NCBI GenBank assembly: GCA_963788935.1
Contig: CAWBIM010000006.1
Span: 62,001 to 126,000, forward strand
Length of the DNA: 64,000 bases
Direction of reading: 5' to 3'
Source: JAOPZW01 sp963788935
GTDB lineage: Bacteria; Actinomycetota; Thermoleophilia; Solirubrobacterales; Solirubrobacteraceae
Shown: positions 1-8,204 of the stretch, piece after piece
Layout: each line of letters starts with the position of its first letter
Numbering within the stretch: position 1 is the first letter of the stretch
The notes under the pieces: generated by a model
Told to the model about the DNA's origin: nothing
The model's input: the letters and a program-made list of their open reading frames with translations, nothing else
Database searches by the model: none
Made by a program: the position numbers and the translations under genes

Positions 1-803
1 TCGGCGTCGGGATCGGCGGCGTGGCGGGCGAGGCAGTGCGTCAGGGCGACCAGCGCCGCCGTGTCCTCGAGCGACGCCTGGACGTCCAGGGCGCGGATCT
101 CGACCGTCCCGAGCCGCGGGTGCGGCCGGACCTTCCACCAGAACCACGTGTAGTCGGGCACGTCGGCGGCGCGGCAGAGCAGCGCGGACGTCTCGCAGAA
201 GTCGTCGTAGTCGCGCATCGCCCGCGGGACGCCGGAGCGCGGCCACCCGCGCATGGTCATCTCGCGGGCGGAGGCGAGGCCGGTGTCGCGGCCGTGGCGG
301 AAGGGCGAGTTCGCGGCGAGGGCCTCGAGCAAGGGCAGGTGGCGGCGCAGGCCGTTGAAGGCGCGGATCGCCGTCTCCGCGTCGGGCATCCCGACGTGGA
401 TGTGCAGCCCCGCGACCGGCGTCGCGGCCGCGTCCCCGAGCAGGTCGCGGATGCGCTCGTAGCGCTCCTTGTCGGTGATCTCCGCGTCGTCCTCGGTGGC
501 GCCGGGGTGCGTGCCCGCGCCGAGCAGCCCGGCGCCGGTGGCGGTGACGGCGCGGCGCATCCCGCCGATCGTCCCCACCGCCTCGCCCGCGCTGGCGCAG
601 ACGTCGGTGATGAGCTCGATCTCGCAGGCGTGCAGCTCGCGCTCGACGGTGCCGTCCACCGGCCCGAGGCGTTCCAGGATCGCGGCGGACGAGTTCGCCT
701 GACGGCCGGTCACCGGGTCGACGAGGAACAGCTCCTCCTCGACGCCGACCGTGTACGGCTCGCCCGACCCGAACGCGTCCTCGATGTCGTCCTCGCGGCT
801 CAG
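1..803 (-). CDS. ybdK: Carboxylate-amine ligase, GCS2/YbdK family (3' end outside window)
   Basis: The complement reads a glutamate-cysteine-ligase type 2 protein. The N-terminal YTVGVEEELFLVDP block (family substrate/metal-binding motif) is followed by GLHIHVGMPD and an aromatic YTWFWWKVRPHPRLGTVE stretch, both typical of the ATP-dependent YbdK family, which has weak gamma-glutamyl-cysteine ligase activity in E. coli. About 267 of the usual 370-400 residues are present; the C-terminus runs off position 1. An in-frame stop lies just upstream and no ATG or GTG falls between it and the conserved VGVEEE block, so a CTG at 803 with AGGA eight bases upstream is the only plausible start. The natural substrate in actinobacteria is unknown. 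Confidence 0.85.
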   Translation of the reverse strand, partial: MSREDDIEDAFGSGEPYTVGVEEELFLVDPVTGRQANSSAAILERLGPVDGTVERELHACEIELITDVCASAGEAVGTIGGMRRAVTATGAGLLGAGTHPGATEDDAEITDKERYERIRDLLGDAAATPVAGLHIHVGMPDAETAIRAFNGLRRHLPLLEALAANSPFRHGRDTGLASAREMTMRGWPRSGVPRAMRDYDDFCETSALLCRAADVPDYTWFWWKVRPHPRLGTVEIRALDVQASLEDTAALVALTHCLARHAADPDA

Positions 804-850
804 GACCCGTTCCTATCCGGGCGCCGCGGGCGACAAACCCGCGGCGGGCC

Positions 851-1910
851 TCAGCTCCAGCGGAAGCCGGTCACCCCCGCCACGGGCGTGAGCGGGCTCT
901 CGGGCAGGCCGGCGGCCAGCTCGGTGTCGTTGTAGCGCGACGGCGCGACGTCGTTGGGCCCGTCGGGGTGGAACAGGCGCGGCGAGCAGCTCGATCTGGC
1001 CGCGCGCGATCCCGACCTCGCCCATCCCGCCGCCGTACATCTGCAGGCCCTCGGCCTCGCAGTGGGCGTAGACGTCGGAGAGCGCCTGCAGGCCGCCGAT
1101 GCGCGAGGGCTTGACGTTGACGGTCCGCGCGCCGAAGTCGGCCCCCTCGACGTCCGCGGGCGTCGCGATCGGCGCGTCGAACGACACCCGCGCGGCCCGC
1201 GGTGCGATGAGCGCGGCGACGTCGGGGCGGTCGTGGGGGTCCTCGAGGATGACGCCGTCGAAGCGCTCGAGGACCTGCTCGTACATCGCCAGCAGGGCGA
1301 ACTCGTCGTCGACGGGGAGCCCGTAGCGGCCCTTGAAGTCGATGATGTCGACGGCGCCGGTCGCGGCGACGCGTTCGATGAGCTCGGGCGACCATGCGGC
1401 CTGGGCGTCGAGCTTGAAGCGCAGGTCGGGGTAGCGCTCGAGGCGGTGGCCGACGGCCGCGAAGGCGGGCGGGTCGCCGAGCCCGAGGGAGTTGACGAAC
1501 CGCAGCGGCCGGGCCTCGCGCCCGAGCACCTCGGGCAGCCCGGCGCCGGCCTGGCGCAGCGCGAGGTCGAGGGCCGCGGAGTCGAACGCCCAGGTGCGCC
1601 AGCGCCGCGCCATGTCCCACTCGGGCGGCGCCGGCCACAGCTCGAGGCCGCGCAGGTGCTCGGCGAACGACGCGATCGTCCACTCGCCCGCGAGCTCGAG
1701 CGCCGGGGCGGCGGCGAGGAACGCGCCGTCCTCGTCGGCCATGTCGCCGCCGACGTCCTCGCCCTGGCCCTCCTCGCCGCGGCCGCGGAGGGAGACGAGC
1801 AGGGTCACGCGCTCGGCGGGCGCGGGCGCGGCGAGCGCCGTGACGTCATGGGCCTCCACGGCGAGGGGGAGGTCGGCGATGCGGGTCCACAGGGATTCGG
1901 GCATGGGCAT
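851..1910 (-). CDS. Enolase-superfamily (MLE/OSBS-like) protein, frameshifted near the C-terminus
   Basis: This is an enolase-superfamily protein of about 350 residues. Barrel landmarks appear in order: LRFKLD (catalytic-lysine strand), VDIIDFKGRYG, GVILEDPHD and VSFDAPI (metal ligands), NVKPSRIGG (second lysine strand), and MYGGGMGEVGIARGQIE. These fit an abstracted-proton TIM barrel of the muconate-cycloisomerase/o-succinylbenzoate-synthase group, but the substrate cannot be named. The first frame fails after GQIELLAA, around 975-982. The next frame carries the expected C-terminus LFHPDGPNDVAPSRYN and a stop at 851. One extra base explains the span. ATGs at 1904 and 1910 are both possible starts. 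It is divergent from the RNB gene. Confidence 0.75.
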
Positions 1911-1960
1911 AGGACAATGCCGATCCGGCGGACTCATCGCATCCCGTAAGGTCGCGGCCC

Positions 1961-3339
1961 ATGGCGGCCCGCCGCATCAGCGTCGTCCCGGCCGAGGCGC
2001 TGCGCGACGGGTTCGCGCAGATCCGCGCGCAGGCCGCCGTGACGGTCGCCTTCCCCGCCGCGGTCGAGGCCGAGGCCGAGCGCGCGGCCGCCGCGGCCGC
2101 CGCCGCGTCCGGGAGCGTGTCGACCTGCCGTTCGTGACGATCGACCCGCCGGGCTCGCGCGACCTCGACCAGGCGCTGCACATCGCGCGCCGGGGCGACG
2201 GCCACCGCGTCTCCTACGCGATCGCCGACCTCGGCGCGTTCGTGACGAGCGGCGGCGCGCTCGACCGCGAGGTCCACGGCCGCGGGGTCACCGTCTACGC
2301 GCCCGACGAGAACGCGCCGCTGCACCCGCGGGTCCTGTCGGAGGGCGCGGCCAGCCTGCTGCCGGGCGAGTGGCGCCCGGCGGTGCTGTGGACGATCGAC
2401 CTCGACGCGACCGGCGCGCCGACCGCGACGCACGTCACCCGCGCCGAGGTCCGCAGCCGCGCCCAGCACACGTACGCCGACGTGCCCGAGGACGTCGCGA
2501 CGCTGCTGCGCGAGGTCGGCGAGCGGCGCCTCGCGCTCGAGCGCGCCCGCGGCGGCATCCGCCTCGCCGTCCCCGACCAGGAGATCGTCGACGCGGACGG
2601 GTCGTGGACCGTGCGCTACCGCGTCCCGCTCGAGACCGAGGACCACAACGCCCAGATCTCGCTGCTGACCGGGATGGCGGCGGCGGAGCTGATGCTCCGC
2701 GCGGGGACCGGGATCCTCCGCACACAGGCGCCGCCGAGCGAGAAGGCCCTCGCCCGCCTGCGCCGCCAGGCCGCGGCCCTCGGCGTCGACTGGCCGGCGG
2801 ACCTGCCCTACGCGGAGTTCGTCCGCGGGCTCGATCCGGCGGTCCCCGCGCACGCCGCGGCGATGCACGAGGCCACGGCGGTCGGTGGCGCGGCGGGCTA
2901 CACGGCGTTCGACGGCGCGCCGCCGGCCGCCGCCGGGCACTTCGCCGTCGCCGCGAACTACGCCCACGCGACCGCGCCGCTGCGCCGCCTGCAGGACCGC
3001 TACGTCGCCGAGTGCTGCCTCGCCGCCTGCGCCGGGACGCCGGTCCCCGACTGGGTCCGCGCCGCGCTCCCCGACCTGCCCGCGGCGATGTCGGCCGGCG
3101 CGCACCGCGACGGCGCGGTCGAGCGCGGCGTCGTCGACCTCGTCGAGGCCGCGATCCTCGCGGGCCGCGAGGGCGAGCGCTTCGACGCGGTGGTCATCGA
3201 CGACGGCCTCGTGCAGCTCGGCGACCCCGCCGTCGTCGGGCGGCTCGCCGACGGCGGTCCGCCGCCCGGGCGGGCCGTCTCGGTGCGCCTCGAGCGGGCC
3301 GACCTGGACGCCCGCACGGTGCTGTTCGCCGTCGTCTGA
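1961..3339 (+). CDS. RNB-domain (RNase II family) ribonuclease, frameshifted near the N-terminus
   Basis: The protein is a compact RNase II-type 3'-5' exoribonuclease of about 460 residues. VTIDPPGSRDLDQAL is the RNB active-site motif: three of the four acidic positions are kept and the fourth is Gln. Downstream are DHNAQISLLTGMAAAELML and NYAHATAPLRRLQDRYV, typical of the RNB core. No S1 or cold-shock domain is obvious, so it is shorter than E. coli RNase II. The first 45 codons from ATG 1961 are in one frame and the RNB core in another; one base is missing around 2095-2110. It is followed 48 bases later by a P-loop-kinase-like gene on the same strand. Confidence 0.82.
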
Positions 3340-3387
3340 CGGGCCGGCCGACCGACCCAAGCGCCGCCATGCGGCACGATGGAGGGC

Positions 3388-4023
3388 ATGTCCACTCCCG
3401 AAGGCCCCCGCAGCGTGAAGATCTCCGACGACGAACGCGGGGCCTGGACGTCCGACCGACCGCGCGGGAACCGCCCGCCGCGACCGCGCGACATCTCGGT
3501 CCGTTCGCGCATCCTGCGGCCCGCCGACCGCATGCGCTACTCGCCCGGCAGCCTCGTCGTGATCGTGTGCGCGTCGCCCGCCGACCGCGACCGCTTCGCC
3601 GAGCGCGTGCTCGAGGACAAGAGCGCGCTGTTCTCGCTCGACAAGGTCCGGGGGCTGCTGCAGGGACGCGTCGCCGAGGACGAGCTCGAGGAACGCGCGC
3701 GCCAGCTGCTCGACGCCGCCGTCGCCAAGCGCCTGCAGGCGGGCGACAGCGTCGTCCTCGCCGCCGAGGGCGTCGGCCCCGAGGGGCGCGAGACCCTGGT
3801 GCGGATGGCCGCCGCGGCCGAGCGCCCACGCCACCTGATCCTCCTCGAGGTCGCGCGCGACCAGGTCCCCGAGGAGGACCGCGCGGCCGTCAACGAGCTG
3901 CGCCGCGCGCTCGACGCGGGCGAGCTCGGGGCCGAGGGCTTCCAGACCGTCCTGCGCGTCGGCGGCGCCACGGTCTCCGAGCTCAAGCGGATCGTCTTCC
4001 GCCACCCGCCGCGCGACGACTGA
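3388..4023 (+). CDS. PNK-like P-loop kinase relative with a degenerate Walker A
   Basis: The 211-residue protein follows the layout of the AAA_33/polynucleotide-kinase-like fold. There is a beta strand VVIVCASPADRDRFAERVL where the P-loop should be, then a lid-type helix (FSLDKVRGLLQG), a long helix ending AKRLQAGDSVVLAAEGVGPEGRETLV (which corresponds to the VVDATNL strand of active kinases), HLILLEV, and EGFQTVLRV. The GxxGxGK[ST] signature is replaced by ASPADRDR, so nucleotide binding by the usual mode is unlikely. The first 50 residues are basic and proline-rich. ATG 3388 has GGAGG close upstream; an in-frame ATG at 3379 is an alternative. Its location behind an RNB nuclease suggests an RNA-related role, which is inference. 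Confidence 0.6.
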   Translation: MSTPEGPRSVKISDDERGAWTSDRPRGNRPPRPRDISVRSRILRPADRMRYSPGSLVVIVCASPADRDRFAERVLEDKSALFSLDKVRGLLQGRVAEDELEERARQLLDAAVAKRLQAGDSVVLAAEGVGPEGRETLVRMAAAAERPRHLILLEVARDQVPEEDRAAVNELRRALDAGELGAEGFQTVLRVGGATVSELKRIVFRHPPRDD

Positions 4024-4032
4024 CCGCGGCGC

Positions 4033-4416
4033 TCAGGACGGCGGGGCGACGGCCTCGCGCACGGCCGCCCGCAGGTCCTCGGGCTTCTGGGCCTTCGGCA
4101 TCCAGCGGTCGACGCCGATGCGCTCCGCCTCGTCGCGGAGGTTCGACTCCGGCATGTTCGAGATCAGCACGATCGCCGTCGCCGGCGCGCGCTCGCGGAT
4201 CTCGCGCACGAGCGAGCCCGGATCGGCGACGTCGGGGAGGACGAGGTCGAGCAACAGGGCGTCGGGCTGGTGAAGGCTCAGCTCCTCGAGCGCCTCCCGG
4301 CCCGTGCTCGTCGACGAGACGACCTCCATGTCGCCCTCCTCCTCGAGCACCTGCCGGTAGAACAGCTTGACGGCGAGCGCGTCATCGCAGACCGCCACGC
4401 GGATCGTCCCGTCCAT
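4033..4416 (-). CDS. Receiver-only response regulator (CheY-like)
   Basis: A 127-residue stand-alone REC domain. The Asp pair (VAVCDDA), the phospho-acceptor Asp in LLLDLVLPD, the Ser of VLISNMPE and the Lys of WMPKAQ give a complete phosphorylation site. There is no output domain, so it must act by protein contact or as a phosphate sink. An ATG 12 bases further upstream (4428) is an alternative start. It lies just downstream of, and on the same strand as, the binding-protein/histidine-kinase pair, so it may be a partner of that kinase. Confidence 0.85.
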   Translation of the reverse strand: MDGTIRVAVCDDALAVKLFYRQVLEEEGDMEVVSSTSTGREALEELSLHQPDALLLDLVLPDVADPGSLVREIRERAPATAIVLISNMPESNLRDEAERIGVDRWMPKAQKPEDLRAAVREAVAPPS

Positions 4417-4462
4417 GTGGCGGGACACGCTACGTCATCGCCCGCCGGGGATGTCCGACGTC

Positions 4463-5383
4463 TTACTTCAGCCCCTCGCGGCGCAGGAAGTCGTTCGCCA
4501 CGTCCGCCGTGGCGCGCCGGTCGATCTGGACCTCGGCGTTCATCTTGCGCATCGCGCTCGCCGTGAGGCGGCGGCTCACGCTGTCGATCACCGGCTGCAG
4601 GCGCGGTCCGTACCGGCGCAGCGCCGCGCGGCTGATGATCGGCGCGACGTGCTGCGTGCCGAACACGCCGCGCGGGTCGCGCAGGACGACGTAGCGCCCG
4701 CCCGCGAGCTGGCCGTCGGTCGTGAACACCGCGGCGACGTCGACGCGTCCGTCGTCGAGTGCCCCGTACTGCCGGCCGATCGCCATCGGCCGCGCCTTCG
4801 CGTTGCGCAGCCCGTAGCGCTGGGCGAGCCCGACGAGGCCCTCGAAGCGCGTCTGGAACTCGGGCGGCGCGCCGATCTGCACCGTCCCGGGGACGTCGCG
4901 CAGGTCCGCGATCGTGCGCACGTTGTGGCGGCGGGCGTACGCCGGCTTCACCGCGAGCGCGTTCTGATCGCTGAAGGGCGTCATGCCGAGCATCGTGAAG
5001 CCCTGGCGCTGCTCGAAGGCCTGCGCGAGGCGGTACGCGGCGGCCGGGCTCTCCGGCCGCCGGCGGACGCTCGCGACCTCGGACAGGAGCACGCCGACGT
5101 ACTCGGGGTACATGTCGAGCGCGCCGTCGGTGAGGGCCTGGTGGATGATCTCCGAGGCCCCGATGTTCGCCTTGAGCTCGACCGTGAAGCCGCGGGCCTC
5201 GAGGGCCTGCTTGTAGAGCTCGCCGAGCAGGAACTGCTCGGGGAAGTTCTTCGTGCCGATGCGGATCGCGGCCTTGGCCGGGTCCGTCCGCGTCGTCGTC
5301 GACCCGCCGGAGCCGCCGCCGCCGCAGCCGCCGACGACGACGAGGGCCGCGACGACCGCGACCGCCAGCGCGACGCGGCGCAC
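4463..5383 (-). CDS. Glycine betaine/osmoprotectant-binding lipoprotein (OpuAC/ProX type)
   Basis: A 306-residue periplasmic-binding protein with a lipoprotein signal: a hydrophobic stretch, then a VGGC lipobox with Cys near residue 20, then a Gly/Ser-rich linker. IRIGTKNFPEQFLLGELYKQ and DMYPEYVGVLL are hallmark blocks of the OpuAC/OsmX substrate-binding family for quaternary amines. GTG 5383 has GGAGG seven bases upstream; GTG 5389 would overlap the kinase stop as GTGA but with a one-base spacing. No ABC permease or ATPase gene is nearby. It is tightly coupled to the upstream histidine kinase, which suggests a sensing role or transporter subunits elsewhere. Confidence 0.85.
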   Translation of the reverse strand: MRRVALAVAVVAALVVVGGCGGGGSGGSTTTRTDPAKAAIRIGTKNFPEQFLLGELYKQALEARGFTVELKANIGASEIIHQALTDGALDMYPEYVGVLLSEVASVRRRPESPAAAYRLAQAFEQRQGFTMLGMTPFSDQNALAVKPAYARRHNVRTIADLRDVPGTVQIGAPPEFQTRFEGLVGLAQRYGLRNAKARPMAIGRQYGALDDGRVDVAAVFTTDGQLAGGRYVVLRDPRGVFGTQHVAPIISRAALRRYGPRLQPVIDSVSRRLTASAMRKMNAEVQIDRRATADVANDFLRREGLK

Positions 5384-5385
5384 CG

Positions 5386-6885
5386 TCACGCCTCCGCCGC
5401 GGGGACCGTGAACGAGAAGACGCTGCCCTCGCCCGGCCGGCTCGTGACCCAGATCCGCCCGCCGTGCTGGGCGACGATCCGCTCGCAGATCGCGAGGCCG
5501 ATGCCGGTGCCCGGATAGGCCTCCTCGCCGTGCAGGCGCCGGAACGGCTGGAAGATGCGCTCGGCGTCGGCGGGGTCCATCCCGATGCCGTTGTCGCGCA
5601 CCCAGAGCCGCCACATCGATCCGTCGCGCTCGGCGCCGATCTCCACCTCGGGCGGCCGGTCGCCGGGCGTGAACTTCACGGCGTTGCCGATGAGGTTCTG
5701 CAGGACGCGCGAGACCCCCGGGCGGTCCACGCGCACGACGGGCAGGTCGCGCGTGGTCGTGACGTGCGCGCCGGCGGCCTCGATCGGGCCGGCGAGCGCC
5801 TCGAGCGCCCGGCCGACGAGCACGTCGGCGTCGATCTCCTCGAGTGCGAGCTCGCCGCGGCCGGCGCGCGAGTACTCGAGCAGGTCGCGGATCAGCGTCC
5901 GCGCCTCCTGGGTCGCGCCGCGGATGCCGTCGACGAGCGCCATGCCGCCGTTGAGGTCGGCCGCGTGGCGGCGCTCGATGAGCTCGGCGTACATCGAGAT
6001 CGTGGTCAGCGGCGCCTGGAGGTCGTGCGAGGTGACCGAGGCGAACTGGTCGAGCTCGGCGTTGGAGCGCTTGAGCTCGGCGTTGGACTGCTCGAGCTCG
6101 TCCCGGCTGCGCTGGAGCGAGTCGGCCATGGTGTTGAAGCCGCGCGCGAGGTCGCCGAGCTCGTCGTGGCGGTGGGCGGGGACGCGCGCGGACAGGTCGC
6201 CGCCGGCCAGGCGCCCGGTCGCGTCGGCGACCGTGACGACCGGCCGCACGACCGCGCGGCGCAGGTAGAGCGTGACGGCCGCCGCGACGAGGAGGACCAT
6301 CGCGAGGCCGCCGACGCCGATGCGGATCGCCCGGGATGAACCGGCCTCGGCGCGGTCCTCGCGCGCGTTGATGACCGCGCGCTCGCGGGCGAACAGGCTC
6401 GCGAAGTCGCGCTGGATCCCGGCGAGCCGGTCGCGGCCGCCGTTGGTCACGACGACGCTGCGCGCCTGCGCGGGGCTCCGGCGGGAGAGGCCGATCAGCG
6501 GCCGGGCCCAGAGCGTGACGTAGTCGTCGATCTCCACGCCGATGTTCTTCGCCCGCGCCTGCTGGCCGGGGTCGTCGTCGACCAGCGAGGTGAGGCGCCG
6601 GACCTCGTCCGGGTAGCTGGTGAGCGCCTCGTTGGCCGGGTCGAGGAACTTCTCGCGGCCGCTCGCGACGTAGCCGCGGACGCCGTTCTCGATCGTGAGC
6701 AGGGATTTCTCGAGCTGGTTGCCCGCCGCGAGGGCCTCCTGGGAGCGGAACGCCGACCGCGCGGCGTCGCGCTGCCCGGTGACCGCGACGATGAGGACGA
6801 CCAGGACGGCGCCGATGACCAGGGACGCGGTGGCGCTGAGCAGCAGCACCCGTGTGGTGATCGGTGTTCTGAAGGTCCGTCGCAC
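5386..6885 (-). CDS. CHASE3-HAMP sensor histidine kinase
   Basis: A 499-residue membrane histidine kinase. TM1 lies at about 12-34, a CHASE3-type extracytoplasmic helical domain at 35-185, TM2 at 187-208 and HAMP at 209-261. A short coiled coil with repeated SNAEL units precedes HisKA (FASVTSHDLQAPL, His about 287), followed by HATPase_c with N-box LIGNAVKFTP, DNGIGM and GTGIGLAI. All catalytic motifs are intact. The GTG start gives a clean 500-codon frame, and a sigma-B-like promoter sits 31 bases upstream. The 3' end abuts the OpuAC-like gene, and a receiver-only regulator is divergent. Confidence 0.9.
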   Translation of the reverse strand: MRRTFRTPITTRVLLLSATASLVIGAVLVVLIVAVTGQRDAARSAFRSQEALAAGNQLEKSLLTIENGVRGYVASGREKFLDPANEALTSYPDEVRRLTSLVDDDPGQQARAKNIGVEIDDYVTLWARPLIGLSRRSPAQARSVVVTNGGRDRLAGIQRDFASLFARERAVINAREDRAEAGSSRAIRIGVGGLAMVLLVAAAVTLYLRRAVVRPVVTVADATGRLAGGDLSARVPAHRHDELGDLARGFNTMADSLQRSRDELEQSNAELKRSNAELDQFASVTSHDLQAPLTTISMYAELIERRHAADLNGGMALVDGIRGATQEARTLIRDLLEYSRAGRGELALEEIDADVLVGRALEALAGPIEAAGAHVTTTRDLPVVRVDRPGVSRVLQNLIGNAVKFTPGDRPPEVEIGAERDGSMWRLWVRDNGIGMDPADAERIFQPFRRLHGEEAYPGTGIGLAICERIVAQHGGRIWVTSRPGEGSVFSFTVPAAEA

Positions 6886-6915
6886 GGTCGGCCGTCTCGC
6901 GCTGCTGGCGCCACT

Positions 6916-6939
6916 GTACCCTCTGGCCCCGGGCGAACC
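6916..6939 (-). promoter_or_regulatory. Sigma-B/sigma-F-like promoter of the histidine kinase gene
   Basis: On the minus strand GGTT is followed after 14 bases by GGGTAC, matching the actinobacterial sigma-B pattern GNNT-N14-16-GGGTA[CT]. The predicted start of transcription is about 24 bases before the GTG. Confidence 0.5.
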
Positions 6940-6993
6940 GGCCGATTCGTCAGACGTTTCCGGCGACTCGGCACGCCTCGCGCGAACGACCGC

Positions 6994-7362
6994 ATGGCCC
7001 CGACGCTCCTCATCGTCGACGATCACGCCGTATTCCGGTCCACGGCGCGCGCCCTGCTCGAATGCGACGGCTGGACGGTCGTCGGCGAGGCGGCCGACGG
7101 CACGTCCGGCCTCGACGCCGTGCGCGAGCTGCGCCCGGACGTCGTGCTGCTCGACGTGCGCCTGCCGGACATCGACGGCTTCACGATCGCCGAGCGGCTC
7201 GCGGCCGAGAACGGCGGGCCCGCGGTCATCGTCACGTCGAGCTCGGACGACCCGCTGTACCCCGACCGCGCGGTGCGCATGGGGGCGTGCGGGTTCGTGG
7301 CCAAGCACGACCTGTCGGGCGCGGCGCTGCACCGGCTGCTCGACCGGGCCGGGGCCGGCTGA
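6994..7362 (+). CDS. Receiver-only response regulator
   Basis: A 122-residue stand-alone receiver: LLIVDDHAVFR (acidic pair), VVLLDVRLPDIDGF (phospho-Asp), VIVTSSSDD (Ser/Thr) and GFVAKHDL (Lys). The DDHAVFR start is the kind usually found in NarL/LuxR-type regulators, but no DNA-binding domain follows before the stop. It is transcribed away from the CHASE3 kinase with about 110 bases between them, so the two probably share a regulatory region and may be partners. A strong hairpin follows the stop. Confidence 0.85.
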   Translation: MAPTLLIVDDHAVFRSTARALLECDGWTVVGEAADGTSGLDAVRELRPDVVLLDVRLPDIDGFTIAERLAAENGGPAVIVTSSSDDPLYPDRAVRMGACGFVAKHDLSGAALHRLLDRAGAG

Positions 7363-7371
7363 GCCGAACGG

Positions 7372-7398
7372 CCGGGGCGCCGCGTGCGGGCGCCCCGG
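7372..7398. terminator. Hairpin between convergent genes
   Basis: A perfect 10-bp inverted repeat, CCGGGGCGCC and GGCGCCCCGG, with a 7-base loop lies between the receiver gene and the convergent phasin gene. It has no U-tract, as is common in high-GC actinobacteria. It could terminate both directions. Confidence 0.6.
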
Positions 7399-7427
7399 TC
7401 TCCGGCGTGGTGTGGCAGCGGCGGGCG

Positions 7428-8093
7428 CTAGGAGGCGTCCGCGTGGCGCGTGGCGGCCTCGATGACGCTCGCGCGGTCCTTGTGGCGGCGCTCGTAGTCG
7501 CGCACGGCGGCGGCGAGCTCGGCGCTGCCGCCCGTGACGAGCTTCTGCGCGTCGTCGGCGTTGAGCTCGTCGTAGCCCGGAGCGGGCTCGGGGCCGCTGA
7601 GCGCGGCGACGCGCTGCAGGACGGTGGCGCGCTTGGCGGTCGCCTGCTCGTAGGCGGCGATCGCGACGAGCGCGGTCTGGGGCTGCTCGGGGAGCTTGGC
7701 GACGATCTCGTCCGCGGTCAGGTCGTCGTAGCCCGTGATGGGCGGCGCGGCCGGCTTCGCGGCGCGGCGCGTGGACTGCGCGGCGGCGCGGCGGGTCGTC
7801 GACGCGGCACGGCGGGTCGTCTGCGCGGCGCGGCGCGTGGTGCGCCGGGTCGTGCGGGCGGCGCTCGCCGTCGCCCGGGCGGCGGTCTCCTCGGTGCGGC
7901 CGGCCGTCTCGGTCGCGGTGGTGATCGCGGCGCTGCCGAGGCCGCCGTAGAGGTCGAGCAGGGCACGAGTCGCCTCGGCCTGGGTCGAGAGGACCTCGGT
8001 GTAGAGCTCGGCGGTCGCGTTGATCGCGCGGGTGGAGGCCTCGAGGACCTGCTCGGCGTAGGGGGCCACGGGGGTGTCGAAGGTGGTAGCCAT
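7428..8093 (-). CDS. Phasin-like protein with histone-H1-like Arg tail and duplicated C-terminal unit
   Basis: A 221-residue protein in three parts. Residues 1-75 form an amphipathic helical region (PYAEQVLEASTRAINATAEL) resembling polyhydroxyalkanoate granule phasins. Residues 78-112 are a low-complexity basic stretch of repeated TTRRAA units. Residues 120-163 and 173-217 are two related units opening with GYDDLTADE and GYDELNADD and each ending in an AAYE/RDYER helix. The plan recalls Pseudomonas PhaF, in which a phasin domain is joined to an H1-like DNA-binding tail, but the basic segment here is central. No PHA synthase is in the window. A GGAAGGA ribosome site precedes the ATG. Upstream lie a dyad and a sigma-B-like -10. 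Confidence 0.65.
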   Translation of the reverse strand: MATTFDTPVAPYAEQVLEASTRAINATAELYTEVLSTQAEATRALLDLYGGLGSAAITTATETAGRTEETAARATASAARTTRRTTRRAAQTTRRAASTTRRAAAQSTRRAAKPAAPPITGYDDLTADEIVAKLPEQPQTALVAIAAYEQATAKRATVLQRVAALSGPEPAPGYDELNADDAQKLVTGGSAELAAAVRDYERRHKDRASVIEAATRHADAS

Positions 8094-8119
8094 GGGGTTC
8101 GGATCCTTCCGGTCGAAGT

Positions 8120-8157
8120 GCTAGCTAAGTTAGCAGCGTACCCGGCTAACAGCTAGC
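8120..8157. promoter_or_regulatory. Dyad (probable operator) upstream of the phasin gene
   Basis: GCTAGCTAAGTTAGC and GGCTAACAGCTAGC form an imperfect inverted repeat separated by 9 bases, starting 27 bases before the phasin ATG. It is AT-rich compared with its surroundings and straddles the GGGTAC element. Confidence 0.55.
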
Positions 8158-8162
8158 GACAC
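8138..8162 (-). promoter_or_regulatory. Sigma-B-like promoter of the phasin gene
   Basis: On the minus strand GTGT, 15 bases, then GGGTAC, which fits GNNT-N14-16-GGGTA[CT]. The -10 element is at the centre of the dyad. The start of transcription would be about 38 bases before the ATG. Confidence 0.4.
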
Positions 8163-8204
8163 GCCGAATGGCGGCCGATGTCGCCGGACGAACGTCGTCG
8201 AGGG

